Assembly: GCA_947460795.1 (NCBI GenBank)
Contig: CANHJA010000147.1
Location: forward strand, 1-5,900
DNA length: 5,900 nt
Origin: Bacteroidota bacterium
Lineage (GTDB): Bacteria > Bacteroidota > Bacteroidia > Chitinophagales > Chitinophagaceae
Direction: 5' to 3'
Part shown: positions 5,668 through 5,900 of the stretch, piece after piece
Position numbering within the stretch: position 1 is the stretch's first letter
Layout: every line of letters begins with the position of its first letter
Program-made: the position numbers and the translations under genes
Notes under the pieces: model-generated
What the model saw: only the letters and a program-made list of their open reading frames with translations
What the model was told of the DNA's origin: nothing
Database searches by the model: none

Positions 5668-5900
5668 ATGAAAAATATATTCGCAATCACATTTCTTATT
5701 TTCGCATGTTTGGGGGCTAAAGCTCAAAACAATAACCCGAATGCACCTGTTTTTAAATTTGCTAGTGAAATACATGATTTTGGAAATATAAAAGAAGGCC
5801 CTATCGCGTCTTATGATTTTGTTTTCACCAATACTGGTAGAGAGCCTTTAATTATTCAAAGCTGTTCAGCTTCTTGTGGTTGCACTACTCCAGATTGGAC
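5668..5900 (+). CDS. Second exported DUF1573 domain protein, 3' end outside window
   Basis: The gene starts at ATG 5668 and runs off the window after 77 complete codons. Its signal peptide (MKNIFAITFLIFACLGAKA, cleavage before Gln20) is followed by only a short Asn/Pro linker and then the DUF1573 domain: HDFGNIKEG (36-44), YDFVFTNTGREP (49-60) and SCSASCGCTTPDW (65-77). Over 49 ungapped positions (residues 29-77 against 69-117 of the preceding protein) I count 28 identities by hand, so the two are paralogues, most simply from tandem duplication. Unlike its neighbour it lacks the long Lys/Ala/Gln/Pro linker and has an additional Cys66 before the CGC pair (Cys70, Cys72). The Cys at residue 14 in LIFAC resembles a lipobox, but it is early and the AKA-Q site fits ordinary signal peptidase better. 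It probably shares the upstream transcript. Full length and C-terminal content are unknown. Confidence 0.87.
   Translation, partial: MKNIFAITFLIFACLGAKAQNNNPNAPVFKFASEIHDFGNIKEGPIASYDFVFTNTGREPLIIQSCSASCGCTTPDW

Noticed and set aside
1..5900. Search for mobile elements, CRISPR repeats, tRNA or rRNA genes, toxin-antitoxin pairs and defence systems.
   Set aside because: No transposase or integrase motifs, no regularly spaced repeats, no cloverleaf-like segments, and all substantial open frames are explained by metabolic or exported proteins.

Overview
The window reads as ordinary chromosomal, mostly housekeeping DNA from a low-GC member of the Bacteroidota (Flavobacteriia, Sphingobacteriia, Chitinophagia or a similar lineage). 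The grounds are the AT-rich sequence, A-rich rather than Shine-Dalgarno-like leaders, two upstream elements that fit the Bacteroidota promoter form (TTG, a spacer of about 20 bases, then TAnnTTTG), a fused alpha/beta 2-oxoacid dehydrogenase E1 of the type I associate with this phylum, TlpA-like thioredoxins, and tandem DUF1573 proteins. The genus cannot be named from sequence alone.

Layout. Positions 1-731 (+): the 3' end of a di-heme cytochrome c peroxidase/MauG-family gene, abutted without a gap (TAA then ATG) by a secreted TlpA/ResA-like thioredoxin. Positions 842-1399 (+): a PduO-type cob(I)alamin adenosyltransferase with a forced GTG start. It converges on a minus-strand set, probably one operon, read from 4890 down to 1428: a 792-residue fused E1 (alpha then beta), a small unrecognised lipoprotein, and protein-L-isoaspartate O-methyltransferase (Pcm). 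Positions 4891-5083 form a divergent control region with a promoter candidate for each direction and a 7+7 bp inverted repeat between them. Positions 5084-5900 (+): two tandem exported DUF1573 proteins, the second cut by the window edge.

How they fit together. The first pair acts in the periplasm (peroxide or heme chemistry and thiol redox). The adenosyltransferase makes the cofactor for B12-dependent enzymes such as methylmalonyl-CoA mutase, which would fit with branched-chain 2-oxoacid oxidation by the E1, but that link is only an inference. Pcm repairs aged proteins. The DUF1573 pair is exported and of unknown role.

I see no mobile element, CRISPR array, RNA gene, phage or defence system, and no convincing case for a wholly new system. 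The points most worth a second look are the inverted repeat between the divergent promoters, the Gly-to-Val change in the Pcm SAM-binding motif, and the DUF1573 duplication with its conserved CGC motif.
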